Assembly: GCF_029227915.1 (NCBI RefSeq)
Contig: NC_079880.1
Coordinates: forward strand, 9,947,501 to 10,011,500
DNA length: 64,000 nt
Direction of reading: 5' to 3'
DNA from: Hydractinia symbiolongicarpus
Lineage: Eukaryota; Cnidaria; Hydrozoa; Anthoathecata; Hydractiniidae
Below are positions 12,574 to 24,100 of this stretch, piece by piece. The notes beneath the pieces were generated by a model. The model was not told the DNA's origin and made no database searches. It worked only from the letters and a program-made list of their open reading frames with translations. Made by a program: the position numbers and the translations under genes. The number at the start of each line of letters is the position of its first letter. Position 1 is the first letter of the stretch.

Positions 12574-14246
12574 TATCAACAAATCTTTTTAGCGAAATAC
12601 GGCCCTTTAACACGGACCACCCTCAAAGTGAATATCTACCACTACTCGAAGTGAAAGTGCGATCGGTTATCGAACGCCACTTATTAGAAAGTTAGTACAA
12701 AAGTTCACACCTTGACAATGAAAAGAAATTTCTATTTTTTAAAAAAGTGCATATGCGACCTGAATGTGTAAAAAGATATTGTAGTTTAAAGCGTAGTTTA
12801 CACTGAGCGATAACTAGCGATATCCAGCGACAAATAATGACAGCAGGTAACTTTTGTTCTGCGTAAAGTGAAAATTATCGTTATTTATCGTGTGTGCTGT
12901 ACAATTTGCTATAACAGTGGATATGACGGAGATTTGCTTTTCGTTAGAAGTTTTCGTGAAAATTCTTTTATCTCCATAACAATAGACTAATGTTGTGGGC
13001 AACATGGTACCCTAGCTGCAAAGTGAGATTTCGGACCAACCCGGGGTGACCGCCTTTAGGCAGTTGATTATTTACCCAGTCTTTTTTATGCGCAAGCAAG
13101 TGTTTCAACATGGTCAAGAATATATTTCTGTTTATGTTGACACAAGATGAAGCTGGCGAACTTTAAAGATGAGTTTTTTCACTATGTTGTTTGATACTCA
13201 AATTTTTTTTTTTTTAGCAGACACTACCTCTAAAGCTAGTAACATAGCATTTTATATTAAATACAGCTCCTCGTGCTGTCTCTGTTCCCTCGTTAAAACA
13301 AACTTTCGATTTACTGATATTTAATATATTCTACAGACATTAACTTATTGTACCGCCAAAAAAAATTAGAAAATAAAAATGTATAAAATTCATCATAAAA
13401 AATTAATTATTCATAAACAGGTTGTCTAGACGTTTATGTGGTTCTAAAGTGTGTATCATTTCTTGCACCTTGACTTTTTGTGAGTTTTACGTTTATTACA
13501 CGCCATTTCTTAAAATGTGCGGGGTTTGAGCTTATTGAAGCGTTTAGTACCCCCTTGGAGGCTCTATAGCACAGAGAGACAAGAAAAATCCTTTAGGCAC
13601 AATTAACGCCAGTGTTAAAATACATATACTGTCTGTAATTTTGTTTGTCGAAATGTAAGAGCACATTTATAAATAAATCTCAAAAAACATAAGGGGAAAT
13701 GCAAGGACATTAATAAAAAATCAGCATTAAAAAAATTAATGTATAATACTTTATAATCACATATAAAAATTATCACTATTAAAAGGTAAAAAAAATAAAA
13801 CACGCCCTCTGAAAAAAATTCATGACAAAAAAATTAGTGACATAAAGATCAATACATATGGATTTAAGGACTTTTATAACATGACAGGCTCGAAATTTAG
13901 GCCACTGTTAAATAACTAGCCAGACTAACAAAAATTTAGAATTGAGCAACCGAGACTTGACAAGCAGTCTGTATATTAGTTTGGTTCCCAATAAATGATA
14001 GCATTGAAATGAAAAAACAACGTGTCAAGCTGAAATCTTGTAACATTTAAATATTATGCGTAGCAACTTCGAGGCTAAAATCACAACTAAGGTTGAAATG
14101 AAAAGTGGAGCTGCTTTTAACAAAAACGTGTGTATACTGGAAAGATCTACAAAGTAAAAACCATAAATAAAAATTTGTATCTTCAAAATATCTTGGTTGA
14201 TAGCAGGACGGACGAATATATACGCATCTGTTATGGCGAAAACGAA
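12574..14246. other. Downstream region of the NB-ARC gene, no gene recognised
   Basis: AT-rich. GTTTACACTGAGCGATAACT near 12800 looks like a transposon terminus of unknown family. The minus-strand open frames here are short and low in complexity. Confidence 0.35.
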
Positions 14247-16907
14247 TTATTCTTCAAACGCTGTCCACTTTATAATCATCTCCTCCAAATTCGCAACAAT
14301 CCTTTTTAATTCTGGACAGGACTTTCGAAATTTTTTGAAATGTTCGATCATTTTTTCGAACTCTGGAATTAACGATTGAGAAAAGACACTCGAATCGTAA
14401 CCAATCAACACTTTCATGTTTCGCACATAATCTTGTAGCATTCTACTGTGCAACACAACTGGATGTTCGTACCCATAATCCTCTTCAAAACAAGGCAGAT
14501 TCATTTCACTGATATTACACGCATTCACATAATCGCCTTGCTGCATAATACAAAACACCTCCGCCATTTCACAAAGCAAAAGAAAACAATGGCTGCCACC
14601 AAATGTCTTTCTAAAAATGTGATGAATTTTTGTAAACATGTCGAGAGCTTCCTCACTTTCACCCAAACAGCTCAAGCATCTAGCAATCCAAAAATCAATA
14701 CACTCACGCATCAATGAGGTTTCTTCATCTTTCGCTTTCTGGAAATAATGCAAGGCATCCTCTAATTCGTTTTTTTTGAATTTACGTATCGCCATGAGCA
14801 AGTTGGAAGAGGTGAATTCTTTCTCTAACTTCGAAAGTGATAATGCAATTGAATGATACTTAGCGTGATCTTGCTTCTTACCTTGAAGGCTCGATATTGC
14901 GTTTTGAAATTCTTCAAATTTCTTCAGCACATCAATGACTTCATTCTTTTGTTTTGTCAATTCAACAAGAGCTGGATCAGTGCTTGCATATTCATCTTTC
15001 AAGGAGTCATACAACGCGCCAAGAAGTGTTAGCAATTCGGAAAATTTTAAAGTGTTGTAGAATGCCGGAAGCAAGATTTGAAGATGTTTCAAAATCTCAC
15101 ACATGACTTGGGTCTTCTTTTTGAAATTTGTCACAATATGCAGTAAGTGATGTCTCCACAAGCTGCCATAGTTGAAATGCTGCATGTTCACTTTTCCAGG
15201 ATTAAAAATCGACTCTAAAAATCGAAACAAATAAGAATCGATTTCGAATTGGTCGGATTCTGAAAATGCAATCTGAATCGACTTTTGTACTAAACTGTGT
15301 ACTGTTAGAAATGATCTTCCATTATGACAATAGGAATTCACGAGAGAGTACGAACATAATTCTCGTACTGCCTTGTTTACCGCAATAAGATTGGAGTTAA
15401 ATACTCGATTCACTAATTGCTGGTCGATATTTTTCCCATCAAGAAAAGACAAGCAAATGATAATGTCAAGAGCAAGGGATGTGTTGTTTTGCTTCAGCTT
15501 TTCTAGGGCCATTTTCCAGGTGGTTAAAACAGTCTTCTGATAGCAGACGTCATCACCAGGTTCGGAAAGCAACTCTGTGTTGTACTCACGAAACAACTCG
15601 ATGTATGCATCCACACGCATGTTATTTTTGACGATATACGAGACGCATTGTTGTAGTCCTAGTGGCAAACGTTGCACCAGATGACAAATTTCTTTGCAAT
15701 TTTGATCTGTAAGGACATGCGCTTCTAATAGTCTACCACTTACGAACTTTTCAGCTGCATGAAGTGGAAGAACATCCAGGGCGTACTTCACAAAGCGTTC
15801 ACCCCAGTGAGTGAATTGGGATGTGATCAGGATCTTTATGGAATCATTCGGCGAACCAATCTTGAAATACTCCTCCATAAAACTGTAATCGTTCGCGTTA
15901 TCAAACACAAACAAAGCGCTTCGCTCACCAAAAAACTGATAGACTCGATGAAGGAGCGCAGCAGATTGAATCTCTTCTCCGTTGTAGTCTTTTGTTGGGG
16001 CTTGAATGCATTCCGCAATGCTCTGTATCGACGATTGAAGCGTATATCGCGTTTCGGCGTTAATCCATATGACGTTATTCTCGTAACAAGTAGCGGCATA
16101 TTCGTGACAGTAATACCTCGCTAATTCAGTTTTCCCAACACCACCGAGACCAGTGATGACAAATGCAATTTTTGAACGATCCATTCTCAACATTTCTTCA
16201 TGCACACTCTGAACATCCTCCTCGCGAACAACGTGCGACGGAACGTTAGGTAACACGCCATATGAAACGCCGTTTTCCACTGCATTTTGGAGTTTCTGTT
16301 TTTCGCGTAAAAGTTTTTGTAAATTATATTGAAGCCTCAGATTAGCATCGGTGGCTGTTTGATATTTATTTAACAATTTTTTATCGAGGTGTTTTCGCTT
16401 GATGTCGTTAATATCGGTAGATGCACATTTCAAATGTAACAAAGCTTCACTGAGTTCTTGCCAAAGAGCATTGAATTCATTGCTTGAAATGTTTAACCCG
16501 GGGTAGTGTTTTAGTTCATCTCGATTCCTTTTCACTCGAACAATAAATGCTGCATCTGAAGTGTCTGTAGACGGGGGGTTGTTATACCAACCTTTTTCAG
16601 GGGGTTTAATGTCACAAATTTCCACGAGCAACACAAACAGTAGCGTAATATCAAATTGTTTGGAATCCGTCTGCTTTGCTTGCGGAAATAACACACACCA
16701 TTGTGGATACGTTATCACCTTTCGTGACCTGAGTTTGTTTAATTTGGAATAGACGGTCATTGCTTTTAACGCTCTGTAAAGTTCGATAGGATTGGGTGGG
16801 TAATAACTATGGAAGTACCGTTGCAAGGTTGACGTAGCAAGACCAAGCAGGAGTTGAAGTCGAACGCCATTTTCTTCTTCGTCTGTCAGACTTGTATTAT
16901 TCGACAT
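14247..16907 (-). CDS. HEPN-coiled coil-NB-ARC-TPR STAND protein (NLR-like)
   Basis: An 886-residue protein encoded without introns. Residues about 15-160 are a DZIP3-like HEPN domain, with KQTDSK at 78-83 and the RNase-type motif R127-N128...H134 (R-x6-H, or R129-x4-H134). A charged coiled coil follows at 165-210. The STAND/NB-ARC NTPase has Walker A GLGGVGKT (253-260), Walker B LFVFDNAND (332-340), ILITS (359-363) and RLPLGL (413-418), then a winged-helix-like stretch. From about 700 to 825 there are TPR-like helices resembling kinesin-light-chain repeats. By analogy with NLRs, the TPRs would sense, the NTPase oligomerise, and HEPN act as effector, probably in the cytosol; no signal peptide or membrane segment is seen. 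TTTATTTAG directly precedes the ATG, suggesting a 5'-UTR intron. Its HEPN is related to that of the gene at 55.8 kb. The domain call is secure; the immune role is inferred. Confidence 0.88.
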   Translation of the reverse strand: MSNNTSLTDEEENGVRLQLLLGLATSTLQRYFHSYYPPNPIELYRALKAMTVYSKLNKLRSRKVITYPQWCVLFPQAKQTDSKQFDITLLFVLLVEICDIKPPEKGWYNNPPSTDTSDAAFIVRVKRNRDELKHYPGLNISSNEFNALWQELSEALLHLKCASTDINDIKRKHLDKKLLNKYQTATDANLRLQYNLQKLLREKQKLQNAVENGVSYGVLPNVPSHVVREEDVQSVHEEMLRMDRSKIAFVITGLGGVGKTELARYYCHEYAATCYENNVIWINAETRYTLQSSIQSIAECIQAPTKDYNGEEIQSAALLHRVYQFFGERSALFVFDNANDYSFMEEYFKIGSPNDSIKILITSQFTHWGERFVKYALDVLPLHAAEKFVSGRLLEAHVLTDQNCKEICHLVQRLPLGLQQCVSYIVKNNMRVDAYIELFREYNTELLSEPGDDVCYQKTVLTTWKMALEKLKQNNTSLALDIIICLSFLDGKNIDQQLVNRVFNSNLIAVNKAVRELCSYSLVNSYCHNGRSFLTVHSLVQKSIQIAFSESDQFEIDSYLFRFLESIFNPGKVNMQHFNYGSLWRHHLLHIVTNFKKKTQVMCEILKHLQILLPAFYNTLKFSELLTLLGALYDSLKDEYASTDPALVELTKQKNEVIDVLKKFEEFQNAISSLQGKKQDHAKYHSIALSLSKLEKEFTSSNLLMAIRKFKKNELEDALHYFQKAKDEETSLMRECIDFWIARCLSCLGESEEALDMFTKIHHIFRKTFGGSHCFLLLCEMAEVFCIMQQGDYVNACNISEMNLPCFEEDYGYEHPVVLHSRMLQDYVRNMKVLIGYDSSVFSQSLIPEFEKMIEHFKKFRKSCPELKRIVANLEEMIIKWTAFEE

Positions 16908-18126
16908 CTAAATAAATTCGAATAATCAAGTAAAATTACTGATCAAGAAAACTATGCATAATTAGTTTGTAATCTAGATTGATTGCTTTCTTATCCTTAC
17001 AAAAAAACAACACGCATCAGACTTAAAAAAATTAAAAACGTTTCAAAAGTGGGATTAATCCCATGCTCCTTAAAGAATACAATATAGCAGAGTATTTAAA
17101 AACTAGTCAAACCGTGGAAAATCGCCAGGGTCGGTCGTCCTTTAAATATCACATTTCGTGTTTCCGTAATAGAAAGGCAAACAAACAGATAATGGCCATC
17201 ATTGTAGGGACAAAATACAAGTCAAAGTATAACTTACGTAAAATCAACCACATTGTTAAACTATGTAAAATATAAATAAATATATACGCAACTAAAAAAT
17301 AGCAGTTTGCTATAATATGCAGACTGGCTGGACACCAAAATATATCCACATGAATTTAAAAGAAAAAGGAAATAATCCTTCAAGAGATAGAAACTAGACA
17401 TGAAGCCAAACCGTACCACACCTTGGTTTCACGCTTTGTCATACCCTTTCTTCACACGACCAACATGTTGTCTAGTGGAAAAATACGAGCCCATATGAAC
17501 AAGCCCGTTTATATAAGCTCGTTAACTTTGGCCAATATTGTTGTAGTGTGACCATTCAACAACTCGTTGGTCAATATTTTACCAATCATTAAGAATTCAA
17601 GTGAAACTTCGAATGGAATGTTTTCATTTGTACTAACTTTCATATTCTTACTTCGTTTTTTGTTTCTCGTGGAATCCAAAAGGAAATTGCGCAGCTAATT
17701 CGCAGCCAAATCCACCATTGGCTTCGTGAAAATACCCCTACTGATGATCAGTCCATATTGAAAACTGACTCGCGTGTTGGCCAATGTTAGCCAACATAGC
17801 GCAATGTTGGTACAGTCTGACATCCATCCATCTTTTTTTGTCTGAATCTACGTCAAATTATAAATATATAAAATTTAGGATACATAAATATTGAAATTTT
17901 CGTACTGAGAACAGATCGAAGAGGATATTTTGTCTTAAAAAGATTACTGTAACACACTCATTGTTAAAAACTCCTTTCTTTTCGCCAAAGAACTATTTCT
18001 ACTGTCAACAATTTCTCTTTCAGAGAAATTGAAAAAACATTCTAAATATATCAGAGCGATATCGAAACATCTTTTGTTACGACAAGTAGCGCTATCATTG
18101 TATTTCGAATCTGTGCAAAAAATATT
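16908..18126. other. Intergenic between NB-ARC gene and TMEM67
   Basis: No gene recognised. The segment 17525-17830 has several TTGGCCAATATT / GCCAATGTT-type motifs in both orientations, suggesting a decayed foldback repeat. Confidence 0.4.
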
Positions 18127-21100
18127 CTAAATCAAAAATCTCTCATCCACCATCGTCTTGTTTGCCAGGTTCTTTTTACCAAACGAATCTCGAACAGTTA
18201 CTATAACAACGTCAACAAAGTACGCACACACGGCAGCCGAAACAAAGTTCCACGATGTGATCCAATCCATCATGATAATAAATAATAAATTAAAAATTAA
18301 CAGACTCCACTCCTGTCCATAGAGCAGTATGTTGGTGAATGAACGTCCCTCGTCATTGTAGAATATACCTAAAAGAAAATACAAAAATGTGGATAAAAAA
18401 TACATCTGCTTAATGGAGTAAACAGTGATATCTATTTGTAAATAATTAAGTAACTTTTGTTCGTACTTATTCGTGTTATTATTGCTATTTTCTCTAAAGT
18501 AAGTCTTCGCGAAAAATCAAATGGTATCGATCATGCGCAAAAATAAATCTCCACAAAAAATTTACGAAGCATTTCACTGCTGGCGAAATTCGTTAAATTT
18601 GTAAGAAAAGAAGTAACTATCGTGGCGGCAAACTCTTTTCATCCTTGCTCCTATCATGTACAAAATTGTAAAAATTAATTACAAGCCGTCCCCTAGATTG
18701 GTCACCGCCCTGTCACGTGATACTTACTTTTATCTAATGGCGGTTGCAATTCATTTTGTAACAAACGTTCCAACAAAAATTTATCCTTCACCATGTAATC
18801 GTTGTCACGAATTGCATGCTCCACAAATGAAGATAAATATCGATTCATATTGCTGTACGCCATCACACTTTGTTCCAAAGGAGGAGAAAGAGTACTGCCT
18901 GGAAGTCCTGAAATAAACAAAACGTGACATCAAGCAAGCGAGATGGTATTGCCAACACTATGAGTGACTTAAACTGTTTGTCTCCAGTTTAGTCTATTAA
19001 AATAAACATTTTTAAAAAAGGATAATTAGCTACAAAATAAGTTATGACAATTTGCTTTACCCATAAGTTGTCCATAAATTACTTTTTTTCAAACAAACAA
19101 AAAAATATCCGACGAGAGTTACGCATTGGCGTTCGCAGTATTGTTGATGTGAATTACAAATACTGACAGGTTAAAAATAAATTCCGCATTTTTTTTGAAA
19201 CCCTTCATAACACGTGTTCGATAAAATACCTGGGTTTTGTCTAGCTGGAGTTTGACCACGTCTTCCTTGCTGTATGTCTCTTGTAAGCAAAGGCTGAACG
19301 ATTTTCGCGTATTCATTACGAAACTTCGTCGTAAGGGCTATCTCAAATGTTTGCATCTCTGTGTTCGCTTCCAAACCTCTTTTACCACATAAATTTTCCT
19401 CTTCACGTTGAAACTGTTCATACAACTCGTGCAAACTCGTATCAGAACGTCCGTGAACGGACCGACCATGAATATAATACCCATAATGTACTTGCGATAT
19501 TAAAAACACACTAATGTTGCTCATGGAACAGAAATCAATAAAATCACCGATGGCATCGCCAACAAAGCGTTCATAGAAGAAGCCGAACAACAACCATTGC
19601 ACGACGGCAATAACAACGTACAATAAACTCACAACAGCCAAACGTAAACAAAAATTAACATCGCCTACATAATCCACTGCACTGTCAACTGAAAGTCGAT
19701 TAGTAGGATCGGTGGTCGTCCAGTGTTCAAACCCTGCAACTTTGAAGAAAAACAAGACCAGGATAATTTGCAGGGTTGGTTTTATACGACGAATAGTTTG
19801 AATTTCACGCCATTCATTTGCAACGAAAAGTGTTCTCATGACGCTGACGGGCGTACTTATACTTTTGTTGCCGCTCTCTGACGTCATGCTTACTGCACCA
19901 CGTGGTCGCTCCCAGTCCACAAAAAATATATCAACATAAATTTGACTAAATAATATATAACAAACATCAATCGTTTTCATGACGAAAGCAGCAATAAACA
20001 AGCCTTTAATGATGCCCTGTTGTGCATCAGTCGGTAGGAAGCGTATGACAGTGGTCTGTTGTTTAAAAAAGAACAACCACTGCACGCAAGTACCCATCAG
20101 AACAGCTACAAATACGAACGTCAAAGCACTAAAAAGGAAAATGAGAAAGATAATAAGGCTGTTGCAATCTAACATGAGCGTTCCCTGTCGTCGTCTCCAA
20201 CTCATAATTCTGATGACAGCGTAGATAATACCAAGAACTGAAAGGACACCAACTGCAATCTAAAAGGTAGAGTAAAAAATCATCAGCAAAGCTGGCTATA
20301 TGGTTACGGCAAGAAAGTTAAAGTTCTAACATACTTTTGTGTATTTCTGGGACAAACTGCTACGTAACAGGAAGGGAATGGGGCCCTAGCTGAATGGACA
20401 TGGATAGTTTAATTAGCATTTCACCATTTGGTGACTTTTTAAAGTAGATAGAATCAGACAAACACATTTGTGAACTTTTGAAGAATTCAGTCTTTGAAAC
20501 TTAAACTTGAAACCATTGTGCATTTAAAAAAAAATAATAATGCTATGATGACAGATAATTTTGACAGACATCAATTTTTGACTAAGTTTAATTTCCAGGA
20601 CAATGCAGGACAATTGTTAAAATTCCAGGACTTTTGCGCTCTATGAAGTATATATACTTGCTTGATCTTCCTTGTTTCCTTGTGAGAGAAATGCTTTAAG
20701 AAATGGGTAATACTTTATTAGAGCCGGTAAACATTAAACACAGTGACTTTTCTATTGAGAACAGACTTGAAAACATAGCACAGAAAAATATTATAAGAAG
20801 AATCCTTGTGGAACAAATTTTCACCCGAGGTAAAAACTTTTCAAACTTAAATCATATCACAACAACATTGGCTTTAAACCTCTTGGATTGAAAATATTCA
20901 CATTACTGTCTCCTTAAGAGACAAGAGAGGAGTTGAACGTCCTCCACCATACCTTAGTTTAAAGGGGCGATTGTGGAAGTCCCATGAAATGCCACATAGT
21001 GATGGTGTCACTTTAAAAAACACCCAGTCCGGTCTGTGAACGGTTGGCGCTAGGAAGGGCATCCAGCTGTAAAAACAATGCCAAAACTCTTTATTATGCA

Positions 21101-24100
21101 ATTTGGTTTTGCTCCAGGGCGTGGCACTACAGATGCAATATTTTTACTCAGACAGCTTCAGGAAAAGTATTTAGGAAAGAGAAAGAATCTCTATTTTGCC
21201 TTTGTAGATTTAGAGAAAGCTTTTGATAGAGTGCCACGTAAAGTTATTTGGTGGGCTATGAGAAAATTAGGTGTGGATGAGTGGCTAGTTACGATGGTTC
21301 AGTCTATGTACAGCAATGCTAGAAGTCGTGTCAGGATTAACGATTCACTTAGTGATGAATTTAGTGTAAATGTTGGTGTACATCAGGGTTCTGTACTTAG
21401 TCCTTTGTTGTTTCTTCTAGTCTTAGAAGCGCTGTCAAAGGAGTTCAGAACAGGTTGCCCATGGGAGTTATTGTATGCAGATGATTTGGTTCTCATAGCA
21501 GAGTCGATGGAAGAATTAGTTGAAAAGTTTGAGAAGTGGAAGAAAGGACTAGAAGAGAAAGGGCTGAAGGTAAACACAGCAAAGTCTAAAGTCATAATAA
21601 GTAGCATTGCAGCCAAGTGTGACCTTGTAGTTGGAAAGTGGCCTTGTGGAGTTTACAGGAAAGGGGTTGGTAGTAACTCAATTTTTTGTCAGACTTGCAA
21701 GCATTGGGTACATAAGAAGTGCAGTAGTATTAGTGGAAGGTTAAGAGCTGGCATACAGTTTGTATACAAGCGTTGCAAAGGTGAGATTATAGAGAATGAA
21801 GTATTTCCAGCTTTAATGATGTACAACAGTGGCTCGTTAGAGATAGTTAAGAACTTCTGTTACTTAGGTGATATGTTGGGCAGTGAAGGGGGTGTTGGAA
21901 GAAGTGTTACTTGCAGGATAGGTTCTGCTTGGAAAAAGTTTAGAGAGTTACTTCCTTTATTGACTAGCAGAGTCCTGTCAATTGAGGTAAAAGGTAGGTT
22001 GTATGAGGCCTGTGTAAGAAGTGTTATGTTGTACGGTAGTGAGACATGGGCAGTGAAGCAGGAAGATCTTGACCGTTTAGAAAGGAATGATATGAGAATG
22101 GTTAGATGGATGTGTAATGCCAGCCTGAGAGACAGAAAGAGTTCAGATGAGCTAAGAAGCAGGCTAAGTCTCTGTAGAATTAAAGATGTTATCCAGATAA
22201 GAAGATTGAATTGGCTGGGGCACTTGGAAAGAATGGAGGAGGATAATTGGGTAAGAAAGTGCAGAGACTTGATAGTTCCTGGGGCAAAGCCCAGAGGCAG
22301 ACCGAGAAAGACTTGGCAGGAGGTTATAAGGACAGACTTGATAGAGAGGAAGTTGAGTTTAGATCTAACACAGTCTAGATCAGATTGGAAGAGGGTCATT
22401 AATATACCCCGTCCAACCCATGCTAGCATGGAAAACGGACGTTAAGCCGAGAATGATGATGATGATGATGACTGTCCGGTGGGCTTGTGGTAGAACGTTC
22501 GCCCCCAGTGAGGAAGGTCTAAGGTTCAAACCCCGGCCGAGACCTGCCAGAGACTATAAAAGTGTGAATCAGTCCTTTCTACTTAACGTTCAGCATGAGA
22601 ATAGGATTGATATCTTAGGCGGTTGTCTAGTTGAGCAGTTGTTGTGCTCACAGGCTTTCCGTAGCTCAAATGGGACCTTAAAATGGACCAGAACCCCCTC
22701 TGCTGGACCATCACTGATAACAGTTCTATTAGGAACTGAAGAGGTAAATAATAATAATAATAACAATAACAATAACAATAATAATAATAATAATAATAAT
22801 AACAATAATAATAATAATTTTAAAAAACACAATGCATAAGCTTACCTCTATATTTCTTTTAATATCATCAACATTCATTTCATATGTCACTCGAAAACTT
22901 AACGCAGCATCACCAGAAGGAAAGTTCGGGTTCACATTTGCAGTGACATAATTAATTTTAAGTAATGGTGGATAGATTTGTCCATCACCTCTCAATCGAT
23001 ACAATAATTCGATGCTGTTTGCGTATTTGATCTCATGCTGTAAAACAGTACTTCCTTCCTCGGCACGTCCACTTAAATTATCAACCAAAAAGAAACGCCT
23101 TGCCAATCTCCAGTTTGACCTATCAGAATCTTGATTAACATTATTCCCACCAAACTTTAAATTTTCCACTAATACAGGCACAGGATACAAGTTCCCATCA
23201 TTGAGGAGTAAATATATATCATAAAATATGGTCTGATATGAATTAAACAATTTCATAAGATTCATTTTACATTCTGATTTATAGGTGGTTGTAAATAGGT
23301 TTGCATTTTTGGAGATATCATCTAATACAGAACACATGTGTAAAATAGATGAATCGTTATGAATTCCAAGAAATGTCCCATTTGCAGCATAAGATACGAA
23401 AACAAAGGTGATTTTTTGACCCCTCTCGAACTTCATGGTAATATCAGTTTTATCCAATACCTCAAGTGAACTGTCAGAGATGTAAAATAACCACGCCATT
23501 GTGGATGGCCAATCGGGATTAACTAAAGTGCCGGTATACGAATTCAAAATAAGACGGTATTCCTTACAAGCATCTGTGGTAGCAAGTCTTGGATTTTGAA
23601 AATTGTCTTCCAGATACATATGCATGACACAAAGATTGGCAAGCATTTGACAAGCTGTAAAATTTTGGTCTTGTTTGCAGAGAGCTTGCGATGCAATCAG
23701 ACGATCTTCATAGTAAGCTTTGCTGGCAGGTGACGGACTTAATATTGGATCGGTGACAAGGGTAGTTGTAGCAGATGAAAAACAAACACCAGCTTTTTCA
23801 CTGATCGTTACTCCACCTAAATTAATTAACATAAAAATTTTAAACAGGATTCAAATGTATTTCTCGTAAGCAAATTCATTTCCAAATTAGTTTTGTTAAA
23901 GGAAAAAAATGATTTCAGGGGTAGACTTAACATCGTAGTATCTAATGACAGTTTGTTTAAGGTTTAATATTAAAATACAAAATTAACTTTCAAACTTTAA
24001 AGTGAACTGTTTTGTAAGCTGCTTGCTAGATTATCCAGGTTGATTGCTTAACTTTCAATTTTAAAGTCTGTTCAGTTATGTAACAGGTGTTTTAGTTTTG

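Noticed and set aside
22590..22832. Long Asn or Leu runs as a protein-coding repeat
   Set aside because: They are translations of the (AAT)n tail of the SINE at 22745-22825.
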